Shown one piece after another: positions 22,995 through 31,805 of a stretch of DNA of 34,641 nucleotides; the first letter of the stretch is position 1; every line of letters begins with the position of its first letter. Source of the stretch: an uncultured Collinsella sp. (GTDB lineage Bacteria; Actinomycetota; Coriobacteriia; Coriobacteriales; Coriobacteriaceae). The stretch covers positions 1 to 34,641 of the forward strand of contig CABQAK010000022.1 in assembly GCA_902462065.1 (NCBI GenBank). The letters are read 5' to 3'. The translations under genes and the position numbers were made by a program. Under the pieces are notes generated by a model. The model was not told where the DNA came from. It saw nothing but the letters and a program-made list of their open reading frames with translations, and ran no database searches.

Positions 22995-24569
22995 TTACAG
23001 CTCGTAGAGCGTGGTGAACTTGTCCTGCAGGTAGCTGCAGTAGTAGCGGGCGTCAAAGTCCATGCCGCAGGCGCCCTTGATGAGCTCCGGCGCGTCCTTG
23101 GCGCGGCCCCACTGCCAAATGTGCTCGCCCAGCCAGGCGCGGACGGGTGTCAGGTCGCCGCTCGCACAGGCGCCGTTGAGGTCGACACCGTCGCGGCACA
23201 TGGCCGGCACAAACATGGCATCGTAGGCACTGCCCAGCGCATACGTGGGGAAGTAGCCAAACGAGCCGCCGCTCCAGTGCGTATCCTGTAGGCAGCCGTG
23301 CGTGTCGTCGGGAACGGGAATGCCCAGGTACTCATCCATGAAGCGGTTCCAAAGCGCGGGGATGTCCTTGGCCGTGGCCTCGCCGGCAAACAGCATGCGC
23401 TCGATCTCGTAGCGCACCATAACGTGCAGCGGATAGGTGAGCTCGTCGGCCTCGGTGCGGATCAGCGAAGGCTGCGCGATGTTCACGGCGTGGTAGAGCG
23501 TGTCCTCGTCGACGTCGCCGTAGGCCTCGGGTGCGTGGCGGCGCAGCACCTCGAGCAGCGGTCCCATAAAGGCGCGGCTGCGACCCACGGTGTTCTCGAA
23601 AAAGCGGCTCTGGCTCTCGTGGATGCCCATGGAGGTGCCACCCTCCAGGCACGTGCGCGCATAGGCGGGGTTCACGCCCAACTCGTACATGGCGTGACCT
23701 GCCTCGTGGATGATGCTGAAGACGTTGGAGATACAGTCGTTCTCGTAGATGTGCGTCGCGATGCGCGCATCGCCCACGGCAAAGCCCTCGCTAAACGGGT
23801 GCTCGGTAAAGGCAAGCGTGGTGTCATCCAGGTCCAGGCCGACGAGCTTCATAAGGTCGAAGCTCATAGCGCGCTGGGCGGCCTCGGGCACGCGGGCGTG
23901 CAAAAAGTCGGCAGTAGGCTGCTGTCCGCGCTCGCCGATGGCGTGTACGAGCGGCACGACCGTCGCCTTGACCTCGTCGCAAAACGCGTCGAAGATCTTG
24001 GCGGAAAGGCCGCGCTCGTACTGGTCGAGCCACACGTCGTATGGGTCGCGCTTGGGGTCCATGAGCTCGGCCTGATGCTTAAGTTGGGCGACGATTCTAT
24101 CCACGTAGGGCTCAAAGCTCGCCCAGTCATTGGCCGTCTTGGCCTTGTGCCATACGGCGTCGGCCTCGCAGGTGAGCCTGGTCCAGGCCTCGGCCTCCTC
24201 GGTGGGAATGACGCCCGCTTCACGCTGGTCGCGGCCGAGCACGCGGATCTCGTCGAGCAGCTGCGGGTCGTCGATATTGCCGCCGGCGACGGTCTCGCGT
24301 GCCAACGAGCGCACAAGTTCAACGGACTTCTCGCTGGTCAAGAGTTTGTGATGCTCACCGGCAAGGGTGCCCATGGCGTCGGCGCGCGCTGCGGCGCCGT
24401 TGGCGGGGGCAATGGTCGCGCCGTCAAACTCGGCAATCTTGAGCAGGTACTCGCGGGTCCACAGCTTGCCCTCGAGCTTGCGGAATTTTTTGACGGCCTT
24501 ATCGACCTTCATGCCTTTGGGCGTCTTGCCCGCTGCGGCCTTGGCTTTCTTATCGAGTTTCTTTCCCAT
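22995..24569 (-). CDS. M32 family metallocarboxypeptidase (Taq type)
   Basis: A 524-residue cytoplasmic zinc carboxypeptidase that removes C-terminal residues from peptides. The zinc motif HEAGH is at 288-292. The third ligand region IHESQSRFFEN is at about 316-326 (E318). DPYDVWLDQYERG and the C-terminal LYEL ending are also typical of the family. The N-terminal 25 residues are lysine-rich and look like an extension. The start is ATG 24569 with AAGGA upstream; the frame opens 11 codons earlier without a site. It is divergent from the pheS leader. Confidence 0.93.
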   Translation of the reverse strand: MGKKLDKKAKAAAGKTPKGMKVDKAVKKFRKLEGKLWTREYLLKIAEFDGATIAPANGAAARADAMGTLAGEHHKLLTSEKSVELVRSLARETVAGGNIDDPQLLDEIRVLGRDQREAGVIPTEEAEAWTRLTCEADAVWHKAKTANDWASFEPYVDRIVAQLKHQAELMDPKRDPYDVWLDQYERGLSAKIFDAFCDEVKATVVPLVHAIGERGQQPTADFLHARVPEAAQRAMSFDLMKLVGLDLDDTTLAFTEHPFSEGFAVGDARIATHIYENDCISNVFSIIHEAGHAMYELGVNPAYARTCLEGGTSMGIHESQSRFFENTVGRSRAFMGPLLEVLRRHAPEAYGDVDEDTLYHAVNIAQPSLIRTEADELTYPLHVMVRYEIERMLFAGEATAKDIPALWNRFMDEYLGIPVPDDTHGCLQDTHWSGGSFGYFPTYALGSAYDAMFVPAMCRDGVDLNGACASGDLTPVRAWLGEHIWQWGRAKDAPELIKGACGMDFDARYYCSYLQDKFTTLYEL

Positions 24570-24702
24570 ACCATATCCTTGATCTCGCAGGCCGAGCGCC
24601 ACGGGTGGGCGCGCGGCCAGTTTGCACAGCTACCTGCCTTGTACCCAGCACGAACAAAACGGAACGCGACGATACGCTCGCAGAATGTGTTATCCTATAG
24701 CC

Positions 24703-24990
24703 CAATGCGTTGACGGAGAGGGTTTTGCCCGCCGCGTCGCCGGCAAGAGAGGGAAGGTCATGGGCTGCAAGCCTTCCTGCGGTGGCAAGGGCCAAGCGTT
24801 CACTCCCGAGCAGCGACCTCAACGGGCGCGCGGCCAGCGGCGGCGAAGCCCAAGTAGGGAAGCCGTGAGCCTCGCGACAAGGGGCACAGAGTGGGCGCGG
24901 CGGGCCAGACATCCGCCGGGTCAAACAAGGTGGTACCGCGGAATTCAACCGTCCTTGGGCAATGCACATGCCCGAGGGCGGTTTTTTGTT
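24703..24990 (+). promoter_or_regulatory. T-box riboswitch controlling pheST
   Basis: The T-box antiterminator core AAGGTGGTACCGCGG lies at about 24928-24942. It is followed by a terminator (arms from 24947 and up to about 24981) that ends in TTTTTT. The TGGT in the core would pair with a tRNA 3' ACCA end, fitting the discriminator A of tRNA-Phe. Upstream RNA has several GC-rich hairpins, including GGAAGG with CCTTCC. A TTC triplet at 24774-24776 is a candidate phenylalanine specifier but not certain. The 5' end is estimated. A TATCCT at 24691 could be the -10. This accounts for the gene-free stretch 24570-25073. Confidence 0.85.
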
Positions 24991-25073
24991 ACCGAACCGG
25001 GCGGCGTTTTCGCAACGTCAGACGGCGGCAGCCGCCTCGGCAAGCGGGGAGCGCGAGAGACGAAAGGGAAGAC

Positions 25074-26150
25074 ATGAGTCTGATTGATGATCTGGTCAAA
25101 CTCGAGGAAGAGGCCAAGGAGCTCGTCGCAGGCGCCGACGACGCCGCAAAGCTCGAGGCCGCGCGCGTTGAGCTGCTCGGCCGCAAGGGCCGTATTACCG
25201 GCCTGATGCGCATGATGGGCAAGCTCGCCCCCGAGGATCGCCCCGTGATGGGCAAGCGCGCCAACGAGATGCGCCAGCTGATCGAGGGCATGCTCGACGA
25301 GCGCACGACCGAGATGAAGGCCGCCGCCCTCAAGCACGCACTCGAGCACGAGGCCGTCGACATCACGCTGCCGGGCATCCGTCCGCAGATCGGTCACCAG
25401 CACCTGATCAAGCAGATCATCGAGGAGGCCGAGGACATCTTCTGCGGTATCGGCTACACCGTCGAGTCCGGCCCCATGGTCGACACCTCCTACTACAACT
25501 TCACCGCGCTCAACGCCCCCATGGATCACCCGAGCCGCTCGGCCCGCGATACCTTCTACGTGGTCGACAACAACCCCGGCAGCGTCGCGCACCCCGAGGC
25601 TCACGCCCACGGCGAGTCCGACGTGCTGCTGCGCACCCAGACCTCGGGCGTGCAGATCCACACCATGGAGTCGCAAAAGCCGCCCATTTACATGATCTGC
25701 CCGGGCACCGTCTACCGTCCCGACACGGCCGACGCCTGCCACCTGCCGCAGTTCAACCAGATCGAGGGCCTGGTCGTCGACGAGGGCATCACCTTTGGCG
25801 ATCTTAAGGGCACGCTCGACTACTTTGTAAAGTGCATGTTTGGCGAGGATCGCAAGACGCGCTACCGCCCGCACTTCTTCCCCTTCACCGAGCCTTCCTG
25901 CGAGGTGGACGTGAGCTGCCACGTGTGCGGCGGCAAGGGCTGCAACTTCTGCAAGCACAGCGGCTGGATCGAGATCCTGGGCTGCGGCATGGTCGACCCC
26001 AACGTCCTTATCAACTGCGGCATCGACCCCGAGAAGTACACCGGCTTCGCCTTCGGTATTGGCGCCGAGCGCGTCGCGGCCCTACGCTACGACCTGCCGG
26101 ACCTCAGAACTCTCATGACGGGCGATATGCGCTTCTTGAATCAGTTCTAG
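25074..26150 (+). CDS. pheS: Phenylalanyl-tRNA synthetase alpha subunit
   Basis: The catalytic subunit of the alpha2-beta2 enzyme that charges tRNA-Phe. It has 358 residues, with an N-terminal coiled coil (about 1-85), then the class II core. Recognisable pieces are HPLIKQ-like QHLIKQIIEEAEDIFCGIGY, GTVYRPDTADACHLPQFNQIEG (motif 2, in pieces: TVYRPDTADA, HLPQFNQIEG), CGGKGCNFC, and motif 3 AFGIGAERVAALRY. The start is ATG 25074, with AAAGGGAA upstream. It lies downstream of a T-box, so phenylalanine starvation should raise expression. pheT follows after an unusually long 184-base gap. Confidence 0.96.
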   Translation: MSLIDDLVKLEEEAKELVAGADDAAKLEAARVELLGRKGRITGLMRMMGKLAPEDRPVMGKRANEMRQLIEGMLDERTTEMKAAALKHALEHEAVDITLPGIRPQIGHQHLIKQIIEEAEDIFCGIGYTVESGPMVDTSYYNFTALNAPMDHPSRSARDTFYVVDNNPGSVAHPEAHAHGESDVLLRTQTSGVQIHTMESQKPPIYMICPGTVYRPDTADACHLPQFNQIEGLVVDEGITFGDLKGTLDYFVKCMFGEDRKTRYRPHFFPFTEPSCEVDVSCHVCGGKGCNFCKHSGWIEILGCGMVDPNVLINCGIDPEKYTGFAFGIGAERVAALRYDLPDLRTLMTGDMRFLNQF

Positions 26151-26334
26151 GCTGCGGCTTGCCCAAGCACGGCACCTCGGCGCTCATTCGTCGCTTGCGT
26201 ACCAAAGTACGCGGCGCTCCTCTTTCGGGCCGATCTGCCGCACTTGGACAACCCTCGCTTTGTAAGGAATGTTCACAAAGTTGAAGTTTCCACCTGCATC
26301 TCTTCGCAGGCTTTCAGTATGAAAGGAGAGCTAA
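26151..26334 (+). other. Structured gap between pheS and pheT
   Basis: This 184-base gap has no credible open frame. It holds several inverted repeats: GCGTAC-CAAA-GTACGC, CTTTGT paired with ACAAAG, and CCTGC paired with GCAGG. No T-run follows any of them. It might be a small inserted repeat or a processing signal. A good AAAGGAG site precedes pheT. Confidence 0.4.
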
Positions 26335-28788
26335 ATGCGTGTTTCTTACGACTGGCTCAAGACCATGATCGATATTCCGGAGGATCCCAAGACCCTTTCG
26401 GACGAATATATCCGTACCGGCACCGAGGTCGAGGCAATCGACACCGTGGGCGAGTCCTTCGACCACGTGGTGACCGCCAAGGTGCTCACCAAGACCCCGC
26501 ACCCCGATAGTGACCACATGTATGTGTGCTCGGTCGATGTGGGCGACAAGAATCTCGACGCCGACGGCAACCCCGCTCCGCTGCAGATCGTCTGCGGCGC
26601 GCAGAACTTCGAGGCCGGCGACCACATCGTCACGGCCATGATCGGCGCTGTCCTGCCCGGCGACGTCAAGATCAAGAAGAGCAAGCTTCGCGGCGTCGTG
26701 TCCATGGGCATGAACTGCTCCGCGCGCGAGCTCGGCCTGGGCGGCGACCACTCCGGCATCATGATCCTGCCCGAGGACACGCCCTGCGGCATGCCGTTTG
26801 CCGAGTACGTGGGCTCGAGCGACACCGTGCTCGACTGTGAGATCACGCCCAATCGTCCCGACTGCCTGTCCATGATCGGCATGGCCCGCGAGACCGGCGC
26901 CATCTTCGACCGCGATTTCCACGTTGAGCTGCCCGCCATCAAGGCCGAGGCCGGCCGCGCGACCGACGACGAGCTTTCGGTCGAGATTGCTGACGAAGGT
27001 TTGTGCGACCGCTACGTCGCCCGCATCGTGCGCAACGTGAAGGTCGGCCCCTCGCCCGACTGGATGGTCAAGCGCCTCAACGCCCTGGGCGTGCGCCCGC
27101 ACAACAACATCGTCGACATCACCAACTACGTGATGATGCTCACCGGTCAGCCGCTGCACGCCTTTGACCTGGACACCTTTGCCGAGCGCGAGGGCAGGCG
27201 TCGCGTGGTGGTTCGCGCCGCCCAGCAGGACGAGAAGTTCACGACGCTCGACGGCGAGGAGCGCACGCTTGACGCCGGCATGGGCCTCATCACCGACGGC
27301 GAGCGCCCCGTGGCGTTGGCCGGCGTTATGGGTGGCATGGATTCCGAGATCGAGGACGACACCGTCGACGTGATGGTCGAGAGCGCCTGCTTCAACGCCG
27401 GTCGCACCTCGCACACCAGCCGCGATCTGTCGCTGATCTCGGATGCCTCCATTCGCTTTGAGCGCCAGGTCGACGAGACCGGCTGCGTGGATGTCGCCAA
27501 CGTTACCTGCGCACTCATCGAGGAGATTGCCGGCGGCGAGGTCGCTCCCGGCTATGTCGACGTGTTCCCCGCGCCCAAGACCATCGACAGCATTAAGCTG
27601 CGCCTGGCCCGCGTACATGCCATCTGCGGTGCCGACATCGAGCCCGACTTTATCGAGCGTTCGCTCACCCGTCTGGGCTGCACCGTCGAGCGCGACGGCG
27701 AGGACTTTATGGTCACGCCGCCGAGCTTCCGCCCCGACCTGCCGCGCGAGATTGACCTGATCGAGGAGGTCCTGCGCCTATGGGGCATGGGCCGCGTGAC
27801 GGCGACCATCCCGGCTGCCAAGAACCACATCGGCGGCCTGACCCGCGAGCAGAAGCTCACCCGTAAGGTCGGCGAGATCCTGCGCGCCTGCGGCCTCAAC
27901 GAGACCACGACCTTTGGCTTTGCCGCCCCGGGCGACCTGGAGAAGATCGGTATGTCCACCGAGGGCCGCGGTTGCCCCGTGGTGCTCATGAACCCGCTGG
28001 TAGCCGAGCAGACCGAGATGCGTCGTTCGCTGCTGCCGGGCCTGCTGCAGTCCGTGGCCTACAACGAGGCGCACGGTACGCCCAACGTGCACCTGTACGA
28101 GGTCGGTAGCCTGTTCCACGGTCGCGAGAACGCCAGCCTGCCCAAGGAGACCAAGTCCGTGGCGGGTGTGCTCTCGGGCCAGTGGAGCGAGCAGTCCTGG
28201 AACATGAAGTACCGCAAGCTGCGCTTCTTCTTTGGCAAGGGCATTGTCGAGGAGCTACTCGCCCAGCTGCGCATCGAGAAGGTTCGCTTCCGTCCCGTCG
28301 AGGGCGAGGGCTATGCCTTCCTGCAGCCGGGTCGTGCTGCCGAGGTTCTGTCCGGCGGCACTGTGCTGGGCTGGGTCGGCGAGATTCACCCCGAGGCGCG
28401 CGAAGCCATGGGCATCGACGAGGTCGTCGTTGCCTTTGAGCTCGACCTGGACAAGCTGATCAAGGGCGCCCGCAACCAGGAGAACTACCGCGAGTTCTCG
28501 CAGTATCCGGCTGTTGAGCACGACCTGGCTATCGTGGTCGATAACTCCGTGACCTGCGAGGACCTTGAGCGTCGCATTACCAGCGCCGGCGGCAAGCTGC
28601 TCGAGGGCGTGCGCCTGTTCGACGTCTACCGCGATCCCATCCGCATCGGAGCGGGCAAGAAGTCCATGGCCTTTGCGCTTACGTATCGCTCCGACGACCA
28701 CACGCTCACCAGCGAAGAGGTCGAGAAGGCGCACCAGAAGATTGTCACCAAGGTGTGCAAGGGCGTAAACGGCGAGGTCCGCGGCTAG
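26335..28788 (+). CDS. pheT: Phenylalanyl-tRNA synthetase beta subunit
   Basis: The 817-residue beta subunit. It begins MRVSYDWLKTMID and has an EMAP-type tRNA-binding domain at about 40-160 (HPDSDHMYVCSVDVG, IVCGAQNFEAGD). The B3/B4 editing region contains NRPDCLSMIGMARE and NALGVRPHNNIVDITNYVM. The B5 domain follows (about 405-480). The core-like domain has MNPL...EMRRSLLPGLL. A C-terminal anticodon-binding FDX-ACB domain (about 722-817) has YPAVEHDLAIVV and KSMAFALTYRS. The start has AAAGGAG upstream. It is co-directional with pheS and presumably in one operon. Confidence 0.96.
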   Translation: MRVSYDWLKTMIDIPEDPKTLSDEYIRTGTEVEAIDTVGESFDHVVTAKVLTKTPHPDSDHMYVCSVDVGDKNLDADGNPAPLQIVCGAQNFEAGDHIVTAMIGAVLPGDVKIKKSKLRGVVSMGMNCSARELGLGGDHSGIMILPEDTPCGMPFAEYVGSSDTVLDCEITPNRPDCLSMIGMARETGAIFDRDFHVELPAIKAEAGRATDDELSVEIADEGLCDRYVARIVRNVKVGPSPDWMVKRLNALGVRPHNNIVDITNYVMMLTGQPLHAFDLDTFAEREGRRRVVVRAAQQDEKFTTLDGEERTLDAGMGLITDGERPVALAGVMGGMDSEIEDDTVDVMVESACFNAGRTSHTSRDLSLISDASIRFERQVDETGCVDVANVTCALIEEIAGGEVAPGYVDVFPAPKTIDSIKLRLARVHAICGADIEPDFIERSLTRLGCTVERDGEDFMVTPPSFRPDLPREIDLIEEVLRLWGMGRVTATIPAAKNHIGGLTREQKLTRKVGEILRACGLNETTTFGFAAPGDLEKIGMSTEGRGCPVVLMNPLVAEQTEMRRSLLPGLLQSVAYNEAHGTPNVHLYEVGSLFHGRENASLPKETKSVAGVLSGQWSEQSWNMKYRKLRFFFGKGIVEELLAQLRIEKVRFRPVEGEGYAFLQPGRAAEVLSGGTVLGWVGEIHPEAREAMGIDEVVVAFELDLDKLIKGARNQENYREFSQYPAVEHDLAIVVDNSVTCEDLERRITSAGGKLLEGVRLFDVYRDPIRIGAGKKSMAFALTYRSDDHTLTSEEVEKAHQKIVTKVCKGVNGEVRG

Positions 28789-28891
28789 GGCTTGCGACTG
28801 AGACATGGGCAGAAGGGCGGTGGCATGACTGAGCTGCTGCCCGCCAGTGCTCTTCATCTGTGACATATGTATTGCAAAACGGCGTGTCGCT

Positions 28892-28920
28892 TTGTTGGCG
28901 GCGCGCCGATTTGCTATGAT
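28892..28920 (+). promoter_or_regulatory. Promoter of the nickel/cobalt ECF operon
   Basis: TTGTTG (28892-28897), a 17-base spacer, and TATGAT (28915-28920) form a candidate promoter. The -10 matches at five of six positions and the -35 is weak. Transcription would start at about 28927, inside or just before the palindromic operator. Confidence 0.6.
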
Positions 28921-28930
28921 AGCCGCCGGC

Positions 28931-28958
28931 GTGTTACGAATCAGTCGATGCGTAACAC
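28931..28958. promoter_or_regulatory. NikR-type operator, GTGTTAC-N14-GTAACAC
   Basis: GTGTTAC (28931-28937) and its exact complement GTAACAC (28952-28958) are separated by 14 bases. This equals the operator form described for NikR in Desulfovibrio and some other taxa (GTGTTAC-N13/14-GTAACAC, as I recall it). A second overlapping pair, ATCAGT-N11-ACTGAT, lies at 28940-28962. The site covers the start of transcription of the ECF operon, so nickel-dependent repression is expected. Confidence 0.7.
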
Positions 28959-29014
28959 TGATAACATGGTTCAAACGGCGCCGTAAGCCTGTGCGCCGAC
29001 AACCGGGAGGCACT

Positions 29015-30100
29015 ATGCACATTCCAGATAATTACCTGTCCCCGCAGACTGATGCCGTCATGGCGGTGGCGATGGTGCCCGTTTGGGTTCACTGCATCAA
29101 GAAGGTACGCGCCACGCTCGATCGCGAGCACATGGCCTTCCTGGGTATTTGCGCCGCCTTCTCCTTTTTGCTCATGATGTTCAACGTGCCGCTGCCTGGC
29201 GGCACCACGGGTCACGCCGTCGGCGGCGCACTCATCGCGCTGCTGCTGGGGCCCGAGGCCGCGGCTATCGCTGTCTCGGTCGCGCTGGCGCTGCAGGCGC
29301 TGCTGTTTGGCGACGGCGGCATCCTGTCCTTTGGCGCCAACTGCTTTAACATGGCCTTCGTGCTGCCGTTTGTTGCCGCCATGGTATTCCGCGCGCTCAA
29401 CAGCCGCCTGCACGACAAGAGCTGGGGCACTTCGGTTTCTGCCATCGTGGGCGGCTGGGTTGGCTTGTGCGTGGCTGCCCTTTGCGCTGCCATCGAGTTT
29501 GGCATTCAGCCGATGCTCTTCATCAACGTCTCGGGTGCCCCACTGTACTGCCCCTTCCCGCTGTCTGTTTCTATTCCGGCCATGCTGATTCCGCATATGC
29601 TGGTAGCCGGTGTGGTCGAGGGCGTGGCGACCGCCGCTATCTACGGTTTCATTAAGAAGACGGCGCCGAGCTTTATCGTCGGGCCCGAGGCCGTCGATGG
29701 CCAGCTTGCTGCCGAGGGCGCAACCGCCAAGAAGACCTCGCTGGTCCCCACGCTCATCCTGGTCGCCGTGCTTGTCGTGGCCACGCCGCTGGGCCTGCTG
29801 GCCACCGGTGACGCATGGGGCGAGTGGGACGCCGAGGGCGCCGCAATTGCCGTCCAGGAGGCTGGCGACGACAGTCTGCAGGCTTCGGTCGGCCTCGACG
29901 CTCCGACCTTTGCCGATGCACTGCCCACGGGCGATTATCTGCAGGCCTATTCCGAGGAGCAGGGTCTTGGCTTTGGCGGCCAGGCTGCCATGTATATCCT
30001 CTCGGGCGTGATTGGCGTGGCGGTGCTCACCATCGTATTCCGCCTGATCTCGCTGACGGTTAAGGAAAGCGGTGTTCATGGCGACGGTCGAGCTGCCTAG
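29015..30100 (+). CDS. Nickel/cobalt ECF transporter, substrate-binding M subunit with fused C-terminal domain
   Basis: A 361-residue membrane protein of the CbiM/NikM family that captures the metal ion. The N-terminus MHIPDNYLSP contains the metal-binding His2, and H67 in GTTGHAVGG is the second conserved ligand. About six or seven helices follow. After about residue 245 a further membrane segment and TPLGLLATGDAWGEW correspond to the PDGLE/CbiN-like domain often fused to nickel M subunits. It ends with another helix. I chose ATG 29015 because the mature N-terminus must be MHI and GGGAGG lies upstream; an upstream in-frame start is not used. The NikR-like operator argues for nickel over cobalt. 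It overlaps the next gene by 29 bases. Confidence 0.9.
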   Translation: MHIPDNYLSPQTDAVMAVAMVPVWVHCIKKVRATLDREHMAFLGICAAFSFLLMMFNVPLPGGTTGHAVGGALIALLLGPEAAAIAVSVALALQALLFGDGGILSFGANCFNMAFVLPFVAAMVFRALNSRLHDKSWGTSVSAIVGGWVGLCVAALCAAIEFGIQPMLFINVSGAPLYCPFPLSVSIPAMLIPHMLVAGVVEGVATAAIYGFIKKTAPSFIVGPEAVDGQLAAEGATAKKTSLVPTLILVAVLVVATPLGLLATGDAWGEWDAEGAAIAVQEAGDDSLQASVGLDAPTFADALPTGDYLQAYSEEQGLGFGGQAAMYILSGVIGVAVLTIVFRLISLTVKESGVHGDGRAA

Positions 30101-30914
30101 CTGGCTTGCGGCCGAGGAGCGATACGAGCCCACGGGCGCTCGGCATCGTGTAATGCAAAAGAATGTCCTGCACCTGGCGAGCCTGCTTGAGCGGGTTCGC
30201 CTGGGTGGAGGCGCGCACGAGGGCGGGTCGATGGTCGACCGCGCCCTTTCTTCCGTTTCGGCGCCGGTGCGTTTGCTCGGCATGTTTGTTTGCGTCCTGT
30301 GCGTGTGTCTGACGCAGAGCCCGTTGTACCTCATGTTGATGGCGGCTATCGCGCTGGTGCTCGTTGCCGTGCGCCCCGTACGCGGGCTGCGGGCAACCTT
30401 TGCGCCGGCGCTTGGCGCTGCGGGGCTCGCAGTGGTTCTGGCGCTGCCTGCCCTGCTGCTGGGCGCTTCCGCTACGGGCGCCATGCTCAAAATTGCGCTT
30501 AAGACGTTCATTAACGTGTCGCTCGTGCTGGGCGTTTCGTGGACGCTTACCTGGAGCCGCATGTCGGCGGCGCTCAAAATGCTGCACCTGCCCGACGAAG
30601 TTATCTTTACCTTCGATATGGCGCTCAAGCACATCGAGGTGCTGGGCCGCACGGCGCACGACCTGACCGAATCGGTCATGCTGCGCAGCGTTGGTCGCGC
30701 ACCTGAGGGGTTTTCGCGTACCGACTCGGTCGCGGGTATCATGGGCATGACCTTTATCAAGGCGATGGAATGCAGCCGCGCGATGGACGAGGCTATGCTT
30801 TGCCGTGGCTTTGCCGGTGTGTATCCGGCGCCCGCTCGCGCCGGGTTGAGCTGGCGCGATGCGGCCTATACGGCCGTTGTGGTGCTGTTGGCGGCTCTGT
30901 GCGCTGTGCTGTAG
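30072..30914 (+). CDS. ECF transporter transmembrane T subunit (CbiQ/NikQ)
   Basis: The 280-residue membrane coupling subunit linking the metal-binding M protein to the ATPase. It has about five helices and the EcfT coupling segments LRSVGRAPEGF and SRAMDEAMLCRGF, where the CRG triplet is the family's ARG-type motif. The N-terminal 45 residues are polar. GTG 30072 is preceded by AAGGA at a spacing of five. The ATG at 30078 is an alternative. Its start overlaps the M subunit gene by 29 bases, and the ATPase gene follows after 40 bases, so the three form one operon. Confidence 0.88.
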   Translation: MFMATVELPSWLAAEERYEPTGARHRVMQKNVLHLASLLERVRLGGGAHEGGSMVDRALSSVSAPVRLLGMFVCVLCVCLTQSPLYLMLMAAIALVLVAVRPVRGLRATFAPALGAAGLAVVLALPALLLGASATGAMLKIALKTFINVSLVLGVSWTLTWSRMSAALKMLHLPDEVIFTFDMALKHIEVLGRTAHDLTESVMLRSVGRAPEGFSRTDSVAGIMGMTFIKAMECSRAMDEAMLCRGFAGVYPAPARAGLSWRDAAYTAVVVLLAALCAVL

Positions 30915-30954
30915 TGCGAGCTTTGGCTTCGATGCGAATAGGAAGGGCGACGTT

Positions 30955-31725
30955 TTGGCTAACGATACGAATAGCGTGACGGGCACAAACGGTGCGGGCG
31001 GCGCCGAGGTCGCGCCGCTCATCGAGCTGCGCGACGTGGTGTTCTCCTATGCGGGCCATACGGTTGTCGATGGCGTGTCGCTGCAGGTCGATCGTGGTGA
31101 ACTCGTTGCCCTGCTCGGTCCCAACGGCTGCGGTAAGACGACAATTATGCGTCTTATTAACGGCCTTGAACTCGCGGACGCGGGGGCATACCTGTTTGAC
31201 GGGCATGTGATCGATGCGGCGTTTCTAAAGGATTCCGCGGCCGCTCAGCGTTTTCATCAGCGCGTGGGCTTTGTGTTCCAGAATGCCGACGCCCAGCTGT
31301 TTTGCGCTACGGTGGGCGAGGAAGTTGCTTTTGGTCCCGCGCAGATGGGGCTGCCGGCAGACGAGCTCGAGCGCCGCGTCCGTGATGCCATGGAGCTGTT
31401 CCAGGTTGCCGACCTTGCCGACGCCTCTCCCTATCAGCTCTCGGGCGGGCAAAAGAAGCGCGTTGCGCTGGCTGCGGTGGTGTCGATGAACCCGGATATC
31501 TTGGTCCTCGACGAACCTACCAATGGGCTCGACGAGGATTCATGCGACATCGTGGTCAATTTCTTGCTGGCCTACGTCGCGGCGGGTAAGACGGTCTTGA
31601 TGAGCACGCATCACCAGGATTTGGTGCGACGCCTGGGTGCCCGTGCAATCTATATCGATCGATACCACCATGTGGTCGAGGTGCCTTCGCCGTCGTATGG
31701 AACCGAAAGCGGTGTTACGGACTAG
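30955..31725 (+). CDS. ECF transporter ATP-binding subunit (CbiO/NikO)
   Basis: The 256-residue ABC ATPase that powers metal uptake. Walker A is GPNGCGKTT at residues 55-63. The Q-loop is GFVFQNADAQLF, typical of ECF ATPases. The signature LSGGQKKR begins at about 162, Walker B is ILVLDEPT, and the switch histidine lies in LMSTHH. The start appears to be TTG at 30955, with AGGAAGGG about eight bases upstream; the longer frame overlaps the T gene and lacks a good site. The N-terminal 20 residues (rich in Thr, Asn, Gly) are extra. One ATPase only, as expected for a dedicated metal transporter. Confidence 0.92.
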   Translation: MANDTNSVTGTNGAGGAEVAPLIELRDVVFSYAGHTVVDGVSLQVDRGELVALLGPNGCGKTTIMRLINGLELADAGAYLFDGHVIDAAFLKDSAAAQRFHQRVGFVFQNADAQLFCATVGEEVAFGPAQMGLPADELERRVRDAMELFQVADLADASPYQLSGGQKKRVALAAVVSMNPDILVLDEPTNGLDEDSCDIVVNFLLAYVAAGKTVLMSTHHQDLVRRLGARAIYIDRYHHVVEVPSPSYGTESGVTD

Positions 31726-31805
31726 TTGCTGCGTAGAGCGTGCGTAGCCGCCCGCGCGGCTTTGCCGTGATGGTATAGTTATCCAGGTTTTTTATGGGGG
31801 TGGCT

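Noticed and set aside
28789..29014. Cobalamin riboswitch before the ECF transporter
   Set aside because: No B12-box or matching structure is visible. The palindrome is better explained as a protein operator.
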